Shown piece after piece: positions 1 through 5,078 of a stretch of DNA of 5,191 bases. Position numbers and translations under genes: made by a program. Source of the DNA: an archaeon (GTDB taxonomy: Archaea > Hydrothermarchaeota > Hydrothermarchaeia > Hydrothermarchaeales > JALUUU01); assembly GCA_027021185.1 (NCBI GenBank), contig JALUUU010000260.1:1-5191 (forward strand). The letters are read 5' to 3'. How positions within the stretch are numbered: position 1 is the stretch's first letter; every line of letters starts with the position of its first letter. The notes under the pieces are model-generated. The model was not told where the DNA came from, searched no databases, and saw only the letters and a list, made by a program, of their open reading frames with translations.

Positions 1-1013
1 CTCAGCAGGGAATGGGTAAAGTAAAGATTATGAAGGGTGATGAGCCTCATGCCAAGGGTCTCCTTTACCTTCAGGAGGTGGTGTATATACGCCCGACGAT
101 ATATCGCGCAGGCCTGGCATTTGCATCCTTCTTCAATTGGGCTGAAGTCCTCCCGATATCGGCCCTTAGACAGGTTCAGCTTGCCTTTATAAGTGTAGGC
201 TGTGCTGTGCCTAGCGTTTCTAGTTGGATAAGCGCTGTCGAAGATATCCACACCTATTGATACCGCCTTTATCATCTCCAATGGCGAACCAACCCCCATG
301 AGATATCTGGGCTTATCCTCCGGGAGCAAGGAGACGCTCTCTTTCAAAACACTGTAAGTAGTTTCTCTAGGCTCCCCTATGGATAAGCCGCCTATGCCGT
401 ATCCATGGAAGTCCATATCCACAAGGCGCTTAGCGCACTTTTCTCTCAGGTCAGGGAAAACCCCTCCCTGGAGTATGGCGAAGAGTAAGGTGTCCCTCCT
501 TGCATCAAGACACCTCTCCGCCCAGTCAATGGTTCTCTTTACCGACTCAGCTGTTCTGCTATAGCTTGAGCCGTATGGAGGGAGATCGTCCAGGGCCATG
601 GCAACATCGCTTCCCAGGATCTCCTGCACTTGCATGCACTTCTCTGGTGTGAACAGATGCCTACTCTTGTCAAAGGGGGACTGGAAAGTTATTCCCCTGC
701 CGGATATCTTCAGCAAAAAGTCTTTCCTCAGCATCTGAAAGCCTCCGCTGTCTGTGAAAATCGGCTTTTTCCACTGCATGAACCCGTGGAGCCCTCCGGC
801 CTGGGCAATAATCTCCACCCCTGGGCGGAGATAAAGCAGGAAAGCGTTTGCTATTATTCCCTGGGCGCCCACCTCAGAAACCTCTTCTGAGTCGAGGGTT
901 TTAACGCATCCCTTCGTGGCTACGGGCAGGAAGGCAGGTGTCTCTATCTTTCCATGCCTAGTCTTGAGAACACCTACTCTTGCATCTCCGTCATTTCCAC
1001 TTATCACGAACAT
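1..1013 (-). CDS. tgt: tRNA-guanine transglycosylase, bacterial (queuosine) type, 3' end cut by window edge
   Basis: This enzyme swaps guanine in tRNA for a 7-deazaguanine base; the bacterial type puts preQ1 at position 34 of GUN-anticodon tRNAs. Reading from the ATG at 1013, 337 residues are open to the window edge with no stop. Visible motifs are TDSGGFQ (residues 87-93, Asp88), LDDLPPY (Asp142), LQGG (Gln182), IGGLSIGE (207-214), YLMGVGSP (237-244), the presumed nucleophile Asp259 in IFDSAYPTRNAR, and a zinc site Cys297-x-Cys299-x2-Cys302 with His328 26 residues on. The GGLSIGE, PTRNAR and zinc-region sequences resemble the bacterial enzyme rather than archaeal TgtA. The end HNLYF suggests only about 25-30 residues are missing, if there is no extra C-terminal domain. 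The ATG overlaps the queA 3' end by 10 nt, has no close Shine-Dalgarno, and gives the normal family N-terminus, so translation is probably coupled. An archaeosine TGT with PUA domains cannot be fully excluded because the C-terminus is not visible. Confidence 0.93.
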   Translation of the reverse strand, partial: MFVISGNDGDARVGVLKTRHGKIETPAFLPVATKGCVKTLDSEEVSEVGAQGIIANAFLLYLRPGVEIIAQAGGLHGFMQWKKPIFTDSGGFQMLRKDFLLKISGRGITFQSPFDKSRHLFTPEKCMQVQEILGSDVAMALDDLPPYGSSYSRTAESVKRTIDWAERCLDARRDTLLFAILQGGVFPDLREKCAKRLVDMDFHGYGIGGLSIGEPRETTYSVLKESVSLLPEDKPRYLMGVGSPLEMIKAVSIGVDIFDSAYPTRNARHSTAYTYKGKLNLSKGRYREDFSPIEEGCKCQACAIYRRAYIHHLLKVKETLGMRLITLHNLYFTHSLL

Positions 1014-1984
1014 TTCAGTATAAGCATCGCGTCTCCGAAGCTGTAGAACCTGTATCTCCGCTTAACGGCCTCTTTGTATGCCCTCAGGATTCTATCCCAT
1101 CCTGCGTAGGCGCTCACGAGCATCAGCAATGTGGAGCCCGGCAGGTGGAAGTTGGTTAAGAGTCCGTGAATACGGGACCTGAAGGTGTAGGGCGGGTATA
1201 TGAGGAGGCTGGACCATCCGGAACATGGGCGTAGGACACCGTTCTTTGACGCACTCTCAAGGGCCTTCACAGTGGTTGTTCCCACCGCTATCACCCTATC
1301 CGCGGCATTAATTGTCTCGGCGTTTTTCTCGTCTATAAAGAAGTACTCCGGCTCCATCCTGTGGTCCCGTATTTCTTCGGCTCTAACTGGTAAAAACGTC
1401 CCAGGACCAACGTGCAGAGTTATCCTGGCAATTTCTACGCCTTTCTCCCTTATCCTCCTGAGCAGTTCGGGGGTGAAGTGGAGACCCGCTGTAGGGGCTG
1501 CGACTGAACCAGGCACCTCCGCATATACTGTCTGGTACTGATCCAGGGATACTTTGTTTTTGATGTAGGGTGGGAGAGGGGCCGTTCCCTGCTCGTCTAT
1601 CAGCTTCCACGGATCGGACTTCGTAAACCTTATCGTGAACTCTCTGTCCTTCTCCCTGGTAATTTCTGCTTCTGAACCGTTGATGAATATCCTCGCCCCC
1701 ATCCCCACCTTTCCCTTCACCATACACCTCCATGTTCTGGGAGAAAGCTCCTTTAAGAGAGTCACCTCGACTCTTCCGCCAGTTGTTTTTCTCCCTGATA
1801 GCCTGAATGGGAGAACTTTAGTATTGTTAATAACTAGCACGTCACCCTTCCGCAGGTATTGAGGGAGGTCACTGAAGACCCTATGCTCGATACCGGAGGA
1901 CAGGACCATGAGTCTCGAGGAGCTCCTGGGATGGGCCGGTTCCTGAGCTATGAGCTCTTTTGGCAGCTCATAGTGATAATCCAT
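1004..1984 (-). CDS. queA: S-adenosylmethionine:tRNA ribosyltransferase-isomerase
   Basis: QueA transfers and isomerises the ribosyl part of S-adenosylmethionine onto preQ1 already in tRNA, giving epoxyqueuosine. The 326-residue product is close to the family's usual length of about 340-350. Hallmarks run the whole length: YELPKELIAQEP (5-16), RSSSRLMVL (20-28), GDVLVINNTKVLPFRL (47-62), GGRVEVTLL (69-77), APLPPYI (135-141), YQTVYAEVPGSVAAPTAGLHF (150-170), LHVGPGTFLPVR (190-201), HRMEPEY (208-214), VIAVGTTTVKALES (231-244), LLTNFHLPGSTLLMLVSAYAG (275-295) and YRFYSFGDAMLI (311-322). No domain is missing and no frameshift is seen. It is the first gene of a minus-strand unit with tgt and diverges from queF. 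The ATG at 1984 follows an upstream region with a TATA element but no Shine-Dalgarno, which suggests a leaderless mRNA. QueA is a bacterial enzyme by distribution, so lateral transfer into this genome is likely (inference). Confidence 0.97.
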   Translation of the reverse strand: MDYHYELPKELIAQEPAHPRSSSRLMVLSSGIEHRVFSDLPQYLRKGDVLVINNTKVLPFRLSGRKTTGGRVEVTLLKELSPRTWRCMVKGKVGMGARIFINGSEAEITREKDREFTIRFTKSDPWKLIDEQGTAPLPPYIKNKVSLDQYQTVYAEVPGSVAAPTAGLHFTPELLRRIREKGVEIARITLHVGPGTFLPVRAEEIRDHRMEPEYFFIDEKNAETINAADRVIAVGTTTVKALESASKNGVLRPCSGWSSLLIYPPYTFRSRIHGLLTNFHLPGSTLLMLVSAYAGWDRILRAYKEAVKRRYRFYSFGDAMLILKCS

Positions 1985-2000
1985 GGTAGAAGCTGGGTGA

Positions 2001-2015
2001 AAAGTTTATTTATGG
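2001..2015. promoter_or_regulatory. Probable shared bidirectional archaeal promoter for queA and queF
   Basis: Only 51 nt separate the divergent queA and queF start codons. In the middle lies TTTATTTATGG, which reads CCATAAATAAA on the other strand, so one AT-rich element resembles a TATA box in both directions. Purine-rich BRE-like stretches precede it on each strand: GTGAAAAG on plus and GGAAAT on minus. The usual archaeal distance of about 25 nt from TATA centre to transcription start would put both starts at or next to the two ATGs, and neither gene has a Shine-Dalgarno. Transcription start sites are inferred. Confidence 0.65.
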
Positions 2016-2035
2016 ATTTCCTTCGAATAAGTGTT

Positions 2036-2410
2036 ATGAAGTACGGGGAAGAGGCAATCAAAGAGGCTGAGCTGGAGAGATGGGATAACCCGTCCCCGGA
2101 GAGGGACTACAGGATAGAGATCACCTTCCCTGAATTCACGTGCCTGTGCCCTCGCTCGGGATACCCCGACTTCGCAACAATAAAAATAAGCTATATACCC
2201 GATAAGTACGTGGTCGAGCTAAAATCCCTTAAGCTCTACCTCAACTCATACAGAGACAAGTATTTGATGCACGAAGAAGCCACCAACAAGATATATCAAG
2301 ACCTCCATCAACTTCTTATGCCCCGCTTTCTAGAAGTCGTCGGTGACTTCAATCCAAGGGGAAATGTTAAAACGGTTGTAAGAGTAACTAGTGAGAAAAA
2401 GGGGCCATAG
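2036..2410 (+). CDS. queF: NADPH-dependent 7-cyano-7-deazaguanine (preQ0) reductase
   Basis: QueF reduces the nitrile of preQ0 to the aminomethyl of preQ1, the base used by queuosine TGT. The chosen product is 124 residues, short compared with about 165 for the Bacillus unimodular enzyme, but it contains the core: PEFTCLCPRSGYPDFATI with presumed catalytic Cys38 and Asp45, ELKSLKLY (61-68), and His79-Glu80 for the substrate. ELKSLKLY fits the NADPH-binding QueF signature. QueF-like amidinotransferases of archaeosine synthesis lack that motif, so this should be a real reductase. The frame stays open upstream to 1859, and an in-frame ATG exists at 2012, but that one lies inside the TATA element; the ATG at 2036 is about 26 nt from the TATA centre and fits a leaderless start. 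Its TAG stop at 2408-2410 lies within the tRNA-Pro gene. Context with queA and tgt supports a queuosine role. Confidence 0.93.
   Translation: MKYGEEAIKEAELERWDNPSPERDYRIEITFPEFTCLCPRSGYPDFATIKISYIPDKYVVELKSLKLYLNSYRDKYLMHEEATNKIYQDLHQLLMPRFLEVVGDFNPRGNVKTVVRVTSEKKGP
2361..2373 (+). promoter_or_regulatory. Possible tRNA-Pro promoter inside queF
   Basis: GAAATGTTAAAAC resembles a BRE plus TATA-like element. It sits about 28-35 nt upstream of the mature tRNA 5' end, which would give a leader of only a few bases. It lies within queF coding sequence, so its base composition is also constrained by the protein. This is inferred from spacing only; read-through from the queF promoter is the alternative. 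Confidence 0.35.
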
Positions 2411-2475
2411 GGTAGCCTGGTCCATCCTCGTGGCTTTGGGAGCCATGGACCCCGGTTCGAATCCGGGTGGCCCCA
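2401..2475 (+). tRNA. tRNA-Pro (anticodon TGG)
   Basis: A full cloverleaf can be drawn. The acceptor stem GGGGCCA (2401-2407) pairs with TGGCCCC (2468-2474), all seven pairs. The D-arm has a three-pair stem GGG/CCT, with A14, G15 and the G18-G19 pair in place. The anticodon stem GTGGC/GCCAT has five pairs including one G-U, and encloses loop TTTGGGA with TGG at 2437-2439. The variable loop has 4 nt, and the T-arm is CCCGG-TTCGAAT-CCGGG. The discriminator is A2475 and CCA is not encoded. G1-C72 fits archaeal or eukaryotic tRNA-Pro and not the bacterial C1-G72 form. G15 is present, the position that archaea modify to archaeosine. The first 10 nt overlap the end of queF. There is no intron. Confidence 0.97.
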
Positions 2476-2490
2476 CTTTATAATTCAAAA

Positions 2491-2507
2491 AGAAAATATT
2501 AAATAAT
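2491..2507 (+). promoter_or_regulatory. Probable TATA box of the CBS-domain gene
   Basis: AGAAAATATTAAATAAT combines a purine-rich BRE-like start with an AT-rich TATA element. About 25 nt further on, the expected start would fall near 2525, leaving a short leader that keeps the Shine-Dalgarno at 2531-2542. A second AT-rich stretch, TTTATAAT at 2477-2484 just after the tRNA, is an alternative. Confidence 0.5.
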
Positions 2508-2531
2508 CCTATTAAGAACGTTATTAATAGG
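2508..2531. promoter_or_regulatory. Near-perfect 24-bp palindrome, candidate operator of the CBS gene
   Basis: Arms CCTATTAA (2508-2515) and TTAATAGG (2524-2531) are perfect reverse complements. The 8-nt centre contains the palindrome AACGTT (2517-2522), so only one symmetric pair of positions breaks a full 24-bp dyad. It lies between the TATA box and the Shine-Dalgarno, across the expected transcription start, where archaeal repressors commonly bind. The binding protein is unknown. Confidence 0.55.
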
Positions 2532-2547
2532 GAGAGGGGGAGTTAGC

Positions 2548-2946
2548 ATGCTGAAGAGCAGCATTAAGGAATATATGAGGACAGATGTGCCCAGTGTCGA
2601 TATAGACGACACCTTTGATAAGATCGTGGACTTCATGATCGAGAAGGACCTGGATTTCGTTGTTGTTCGAAGTGACGGTGAAATCGTTGGCGTAATAAGT
2701 GACCAGGAGATATGCACGTGCATTGCTCAGGGAAGAGATCTGAGGAAGCTGAGGGCCCGGGAGTTTATGGATGCATGCAGGCTAGCAGGGGTGACCCCAT
2801 GCCTACAGCTCAATGAACACGAGACCGTTATTAATGCCATAAGAACCATGTCCACTACTGGGGCTAGGTATATCCTGGTCACTGGAGAAAGCGGGGTCAA
2901 GGGTGTCATCTCTTTCCACGACCTTATACGTGCAGTGAGGTCCTAG
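2548..2946 (+). CDS. Small protein with two CBS domains and a cysteine cluster
   Basis: The 132-residue product consists of almost nothing but a CBS pair. The first repeat spans about residues 5-60 (IKEYMRTDVPSVDIDDTFD ... DFVVVRSDGEIVGVISDQEI) and the second about 70-131 (AREFMDACRLAGVTPCLQLNE ... ARYILVTGESGVKGVISFHDL). Both end in the typical G-V-I-S plus helix. CBS pairs bind adenosyl ligands such as AMP, ATP or SAM and act as sensors, often by partnering another protein; no catalytic or DNA-binding domain is visible here. Unusual are Cys56-x-Cys58, Cys77 and Cys85, clustered at the junction of the repeats, which could bind a metal or sense redox state (inference). No signal peptide is seen, so it is cytoplasmic. 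A strong purine-rich ribosome site (GGAGAGGGGGAG, 2531-2542) lies 5 nt before the ATG. It sits between tRNA-Pro and nosZ on the same strand, with its own promoter and a T-tract terminator. The specific role is unknown. Confidence 0.9.
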   Translation: MLKSSIKEYMRTDVPSVDIDDTFDKIVDFMIEKDLDFVVVRSDGEIVGVISDQEICTCIAQGRDLRKLRAREFMDACRLAGVTPCLQLNEHETVINAIRTMSTTGARYILVTGESGVKGVISFHDLIRAVRS

Positions 2947-2987
2947 ATAAGCATAATTCAAAGACACGATGGTTGACTCTACTCCAG

Positions 2988-3000
2988 CGTTTTTTTCTTA
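2988..3000 (+). terminator. T-tract terminator after the CBS gene
   Basis: GCG is followed by seven T (2990-2996), then CTTA, 44 nt after the CBS stop. No clear stem-loop precedes it, which fits archaeal intrinsic termination at T-runs. Confidence 0.6.
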
Positions 3001-3026
3001 ATTAATTGAAAAATTATTACATTCTT

Positions 3027-3069
3027 ATTGAAGTTTCTATCAATGAAATTTATTTACACTCTCTAGAGT
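3027..3069. promoter_or_regulatory. Inverted repeats in the nosZ upstream region
   Basis: Two small dyads lie in the AT-rich 187-nt gap between the CBS gene and nosZ: ATTGA-N8-TCAAT (3027-3044) and ACTCT-CT-AGAGT (3058-3069). Between them, AAATTTATTTACAC (3047-3058) resembles a TATA element, much like the one between queA and queF. They may be binding sites for a nitrogen-oxide or oxygen regulator, but short dyads are common in AT-rich DNA. The rest of the gap shows no gene. Confidence 0.3.
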
Positions 3070-3080
3070 AAGAAACTTTT

Positions 3081-3111
3081 CAAAAAGCTTAAAAACGTTT
3101 AAATTAATAGG
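3081..3111 (+). promoter_or_regulatory. Probable nosZ core promoter with a module shared with the CBS gene
   Basis: CAAAAAG followed by CTTAAAAAC (3081-3096) fits a BRE and TATA box. The expected transcription start is near 3118, giving a leader of about 16 nt that retains the ribosome site. Immediately after, AACGTT (3094-3099) and ATTAATAGG (3103-3111) repeat the two elements seen before the CBS gene (2517-2531), here with 3 extra nt between them. Confidence 0.5.
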
Positions 3112-3125
3112 CCCTCCATGGAGGG
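3112..3125 (+). promoter_or_regulatory. Perfect 14-bp palindrome containing the nosZ ribosome site
   Basis: CCCTCCATGGAGGG is a perfect self-complementary sequence. Its right half, GGAGGG (3120-3125), is the Shine-Dalgarno of nosZ, 8 nt before the ATG. It also covers the predicted transcription start near 3118. It could be an operator, or, if the mRNA starts upstream, a structure that pairs with the ribosome site. The ATG inside it (3118) is out of frame with nosZ. Confidence 0.5.
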
Positions 3126-3133
3126 ACTTAGTT

Positions 3134-5041
3134 ATGGCGGAAAAGCAGAAAGAGAGTAAAGTATCCAAAGAAGTATCCAAAGATAAGGCGGAATCCTCTT
3201 ACCTTGAATATCTGCCCAAACTGAGCAGACGAGGATTCTTGGCGGCAGCGGGAATAGGGGCCCTCGCAGGGCTAACTGGTTGCTTAAGACTTGGAGAAGA
3301 AAAAAAGCCGGCTGCAGCTCCGGCTGCACCACCTAAACACGAGGTTCCCCCTGGCGAGTGGGACGAATACTACGGGTTCTGGAGCGGGGGTCACTCCGGA
3401 GAGGTCAGGATCCTAGGCGTCCCGTCGATGCGGATTCTTAAGAGAATACCCGTTTTTAATTTTGACTGCACTACAGGCTGGGGAATAACAGAGCAAAGCA
3501 GGAAAATCATGGGGACTAAGTATCAAACAGGGGACACACACCACGTACATCTATCCTATACCGACGGCACCTACGACGGCAGATATGCATATGTCAATGA
3601 TAAACTCCACGCCCGCCTGGCCAGGATCAGGCTCGATTACATGGAGGTAGACGCTATTGTAGAGCTACCCAACGCCCAAGGTACCCACGGGATTTTCCCC
3701 CAGCGAGCCCCTAGGACGGGATATGTTTTCTGCAACAGCGAGTTTCAGCTTCCCCAGCCCAACGACGGAAGGAACATGGATGTGAGGGATAAGTACTACG
3801 GAATGCATACCGCCGTAGACGGGGAAACCATGGAACTCAAATGGCAGGTCATGACCGACGGCAACCAAGACCTCTGCGCGACAGATTACAAGGGCAAATA
3901 CTCAATGGCCACATGCTATAACTCGGAGAAGGGTTTTACCCTGGAAGACATGATGGCCAAAGATAGAGATTACCTCATTGTTTTCAATATCTCTAGGATA
4001 GAAAAAGCCATCAAAAATGGGGAGTACATGAGCATCGGAGACTCGCCGATACCTGTAGTGGACGGTAGAATGACCTCCCCCCTCTTCGGTGAGGCTGTTA
4101 TCCATATACCGGTGCCGAAGAGCCCCCACGGCGTCAACGTTTCCCCGGACGGGAAATACGCCATCTGCAGCGGTAAGCTTTCGCCAACCTGCACAGTGGT
4201 TGATCTGGCGAAGGTAGACGATGTCTTCGCAGGGAAGCTTAAACCAGAGGAGGCCATTGTGGCGCAACCTGAGCTGGGGCTAGGACCTCTTCACACTGTC
4301 TTTGACGGAAGAGGCAACGCATATACCAGCATATATATCGACAGCGTTGTGTGCAAGTGGAACATTGAGAAGGCCATAAGACAGTACAAAGGCGAGAAAG
4401 TCGATCCTATAGTGGATAAAATCGATATCCATTACCAGGTCGGCCATGTCAACGCCTCGATGAGCGAAACCAAAGAAGCTGACGGAAGATATCTCGTATC
4501 GCTGAACAAGTTCTCTAAGGACCGGTTCTTGCCAGTGGGACCCCTTCATCCAGACAACGATCAGCTCATAGACATAAGCGGGGAGAAAATGGTTCTCCTT
4601 AAGGATGAGCCTGTCTGGCCAGAGCCCCACGACTGCGTGATTGTCAAGAGAGATGTCATCCTATCAGTTATCAAGAGAGTGGACGATCCGAACAGATACC
4701 CGAACCGCGTAGGACCCGATGATAACCGCGTTGAGAGAGTCGGCGAAAGAAAGGTGAACGTCTACATGACCTCACAGGCCCCCAAGTTCGGCCTGACAGA
4801 GATCAGGGTAAAAGAGGGCGACGAAGTCACAGTCACGATAACCAACCTCGACACCATCGAAGATCTGAGCCACGGTTTCGCCATACCAAAGCACGACGTG
4901 AATATGCTGATAAATCCAGGGCAGACCCAGGTGGTCAAATTCACCGCCGGCAAACCAGGGGTATACTGGTACTTCTGCACATGGTTCTGCCACGCGCTGC
5001 ACTTAGAAATGAGGGGCAGGCTCCTTGTGGAGCCTCGATAG
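3134..5041 (+). CDS. nosZ: Nitrous oxide reductase, Tat-exported, possible lipoprotein
   Basis: NosZ reduces N2O to N2, the last step of denitrification, outside the cytoplasmic membrane. The 635-residue product is complete. After a charged 30-residue n-region comes SRRGFL (31-36), a twin-arginine signal, then a hydrophobic stretch ending in LTGC (47-50), a lipobox-like site, and an Ala/Pro/Lys linker. The beta-propeller carries seven candidate CuZ histidines: His136 and His137 (DTHHVH), His185 (GTHG), His332 (SPHG), His387 (GPLHT), His438 (VGHVN) and His499 (EPHD). The C-terminal cupredoxin has CuA ligands His580, Cys615, Trp617 (backbone), Cys619, His623 and Met626 in CTWFCHALHLEM. All match the Pseudomonas stutzeri enzyme in order and spacing, so it should be active. 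GGAGGG lies 8 nt before the chosen ATG. Extra cysteines, including Cys345 and Cys353 in the conserved GKLSPT blade, are unusual. Archaeal denitrifiers such as Pyrobaculum, Ferroglobus and haloarchaea are known to have NosZ. Clade assignment needs a tree. Confidence 0.98.
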   Translation: MAEKQKESKVSKEVSKDKAESSYLEYLPKLSRRGFLAAAGIGALAGLTGCLRLGEEKKPAAAPAAPPKHEVPPGEWDEYYGFWSGGHSGEVRILGVPSMRILKRIPVFNFDCTTGWGITEQSRKIMGTKYQTGDTHHVHLSYTDGTYDGRYAYVNDKLHARLARIRLDYMEVDAIVELPNAQGTHGIFPQRAPRTGYVFCNSEFQLPQPNDGRNMDVRDKYYGMHTAVDGETMELKWQVMTDGNQDLCATDYKGKYSMATCYNSEKGFTLEDMMAKDRDYLIVFNISRIEKAIKNGEYMSIGDSPIPVVDGRMTSPLFGEAVIHIPVPKSPHGVNVSPDGKYAICSGKLSPTCTVVDLAKVDDVFAGKLKPEEAIVAQPELGLGPLHTVFDGRGNAYTSIYIDSVVCKWNIEKAIRQYKGEKVDPIVDKIDIHYQVGHVNASMSETKEADGRYLVSLNKFSKDRFLPVGPLHPDNDQLIDISGEKMVLLKDEPVWPEPHDCVIVKRDVILSVIKRVDDPNRYPNRVGPDDNRVERVGERKVNVYMTSQAPKFGLTEIRVKEGDEVTVTITNLDTIEDLSHGFAIPKHDVNMLINPGQTQVVKFTAGKPGVYWYFCTWFCHALHLEMRGRLLVEPR

Positions 5042-5047
5042 CTCCTC

Positions 5048-5064
5048 TTTTTTTATTTATTTTT
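5048..5064 (+). terminator. T-rich terminator after nosZ
   Basis: Seven T, then ATTTATTTTT, start 6 nt after the nosZ stop, with no stem-loop. This fits archaeal termination. The next start codon is only 37 nt beyond nosZ and no separate promoter is obvious, so it may be a partial terminator that lowers expression of the downstream gene relative to nosZ. Confidence 0.55.
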
Positions 5065-5078
5065 GAGAGGGATTCAGG

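Noticed and set aside
12..890. Three plus-strand open frames in the first kilobase
   Set aside because: They lie opposite the conserved tgt coding sequence and have no family resemblance. They are antisense shadows.
1..1013. TGT as the archaeosine enzyme TgtA
   Set aside because: The substrate loop, PTRNAR segment and zinc spacing are of bacterial type, and queA and queF are next to it. It is kept only as a residual possibility because the C-terminus is missing.
1859..2035. Longer queF start, including the ATG at 2012
   Set aside because: The ATG at 2012 lies inside the TATA element, the extension overlaps queA on the other strand, and QueF homology begins after 2036.
1985..2035. preQ1 riboswitch before queF or queA
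   Set aside because: The gap is only 51 nt and both genes appear leaderless, so there is no room for an aptamer on either transcript.
1..2410. A deazaguanine DNA-modification (Dpd-like) system
   Set aside because: QueA acts on tRNA, the TGT is close to standard tRNA enzymes, and no DNA-modification or restriction genes are seen nearby.
2036..2410. QueF-like amidinotransferase of archaeosine synthesis
   Set aside because: The NADPH-binding signature ELKSLKLY of true QueF is intact at residues 61-68.
3027..3044. FNR/NNR-type box before nosZ
   Set aside because: TTGA and TCAA are present, but separated by 8 nt instead of the 6 of the consensus, and these regulators are bacterial. It is reported only as a weak inverted repeat.
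3132..5002. Minus-strand open frames opposite nosZ
   Set aside because: They are antisense to a highly conserved gene, overlap one another, and have no ribosome sites or recognisable motifs.
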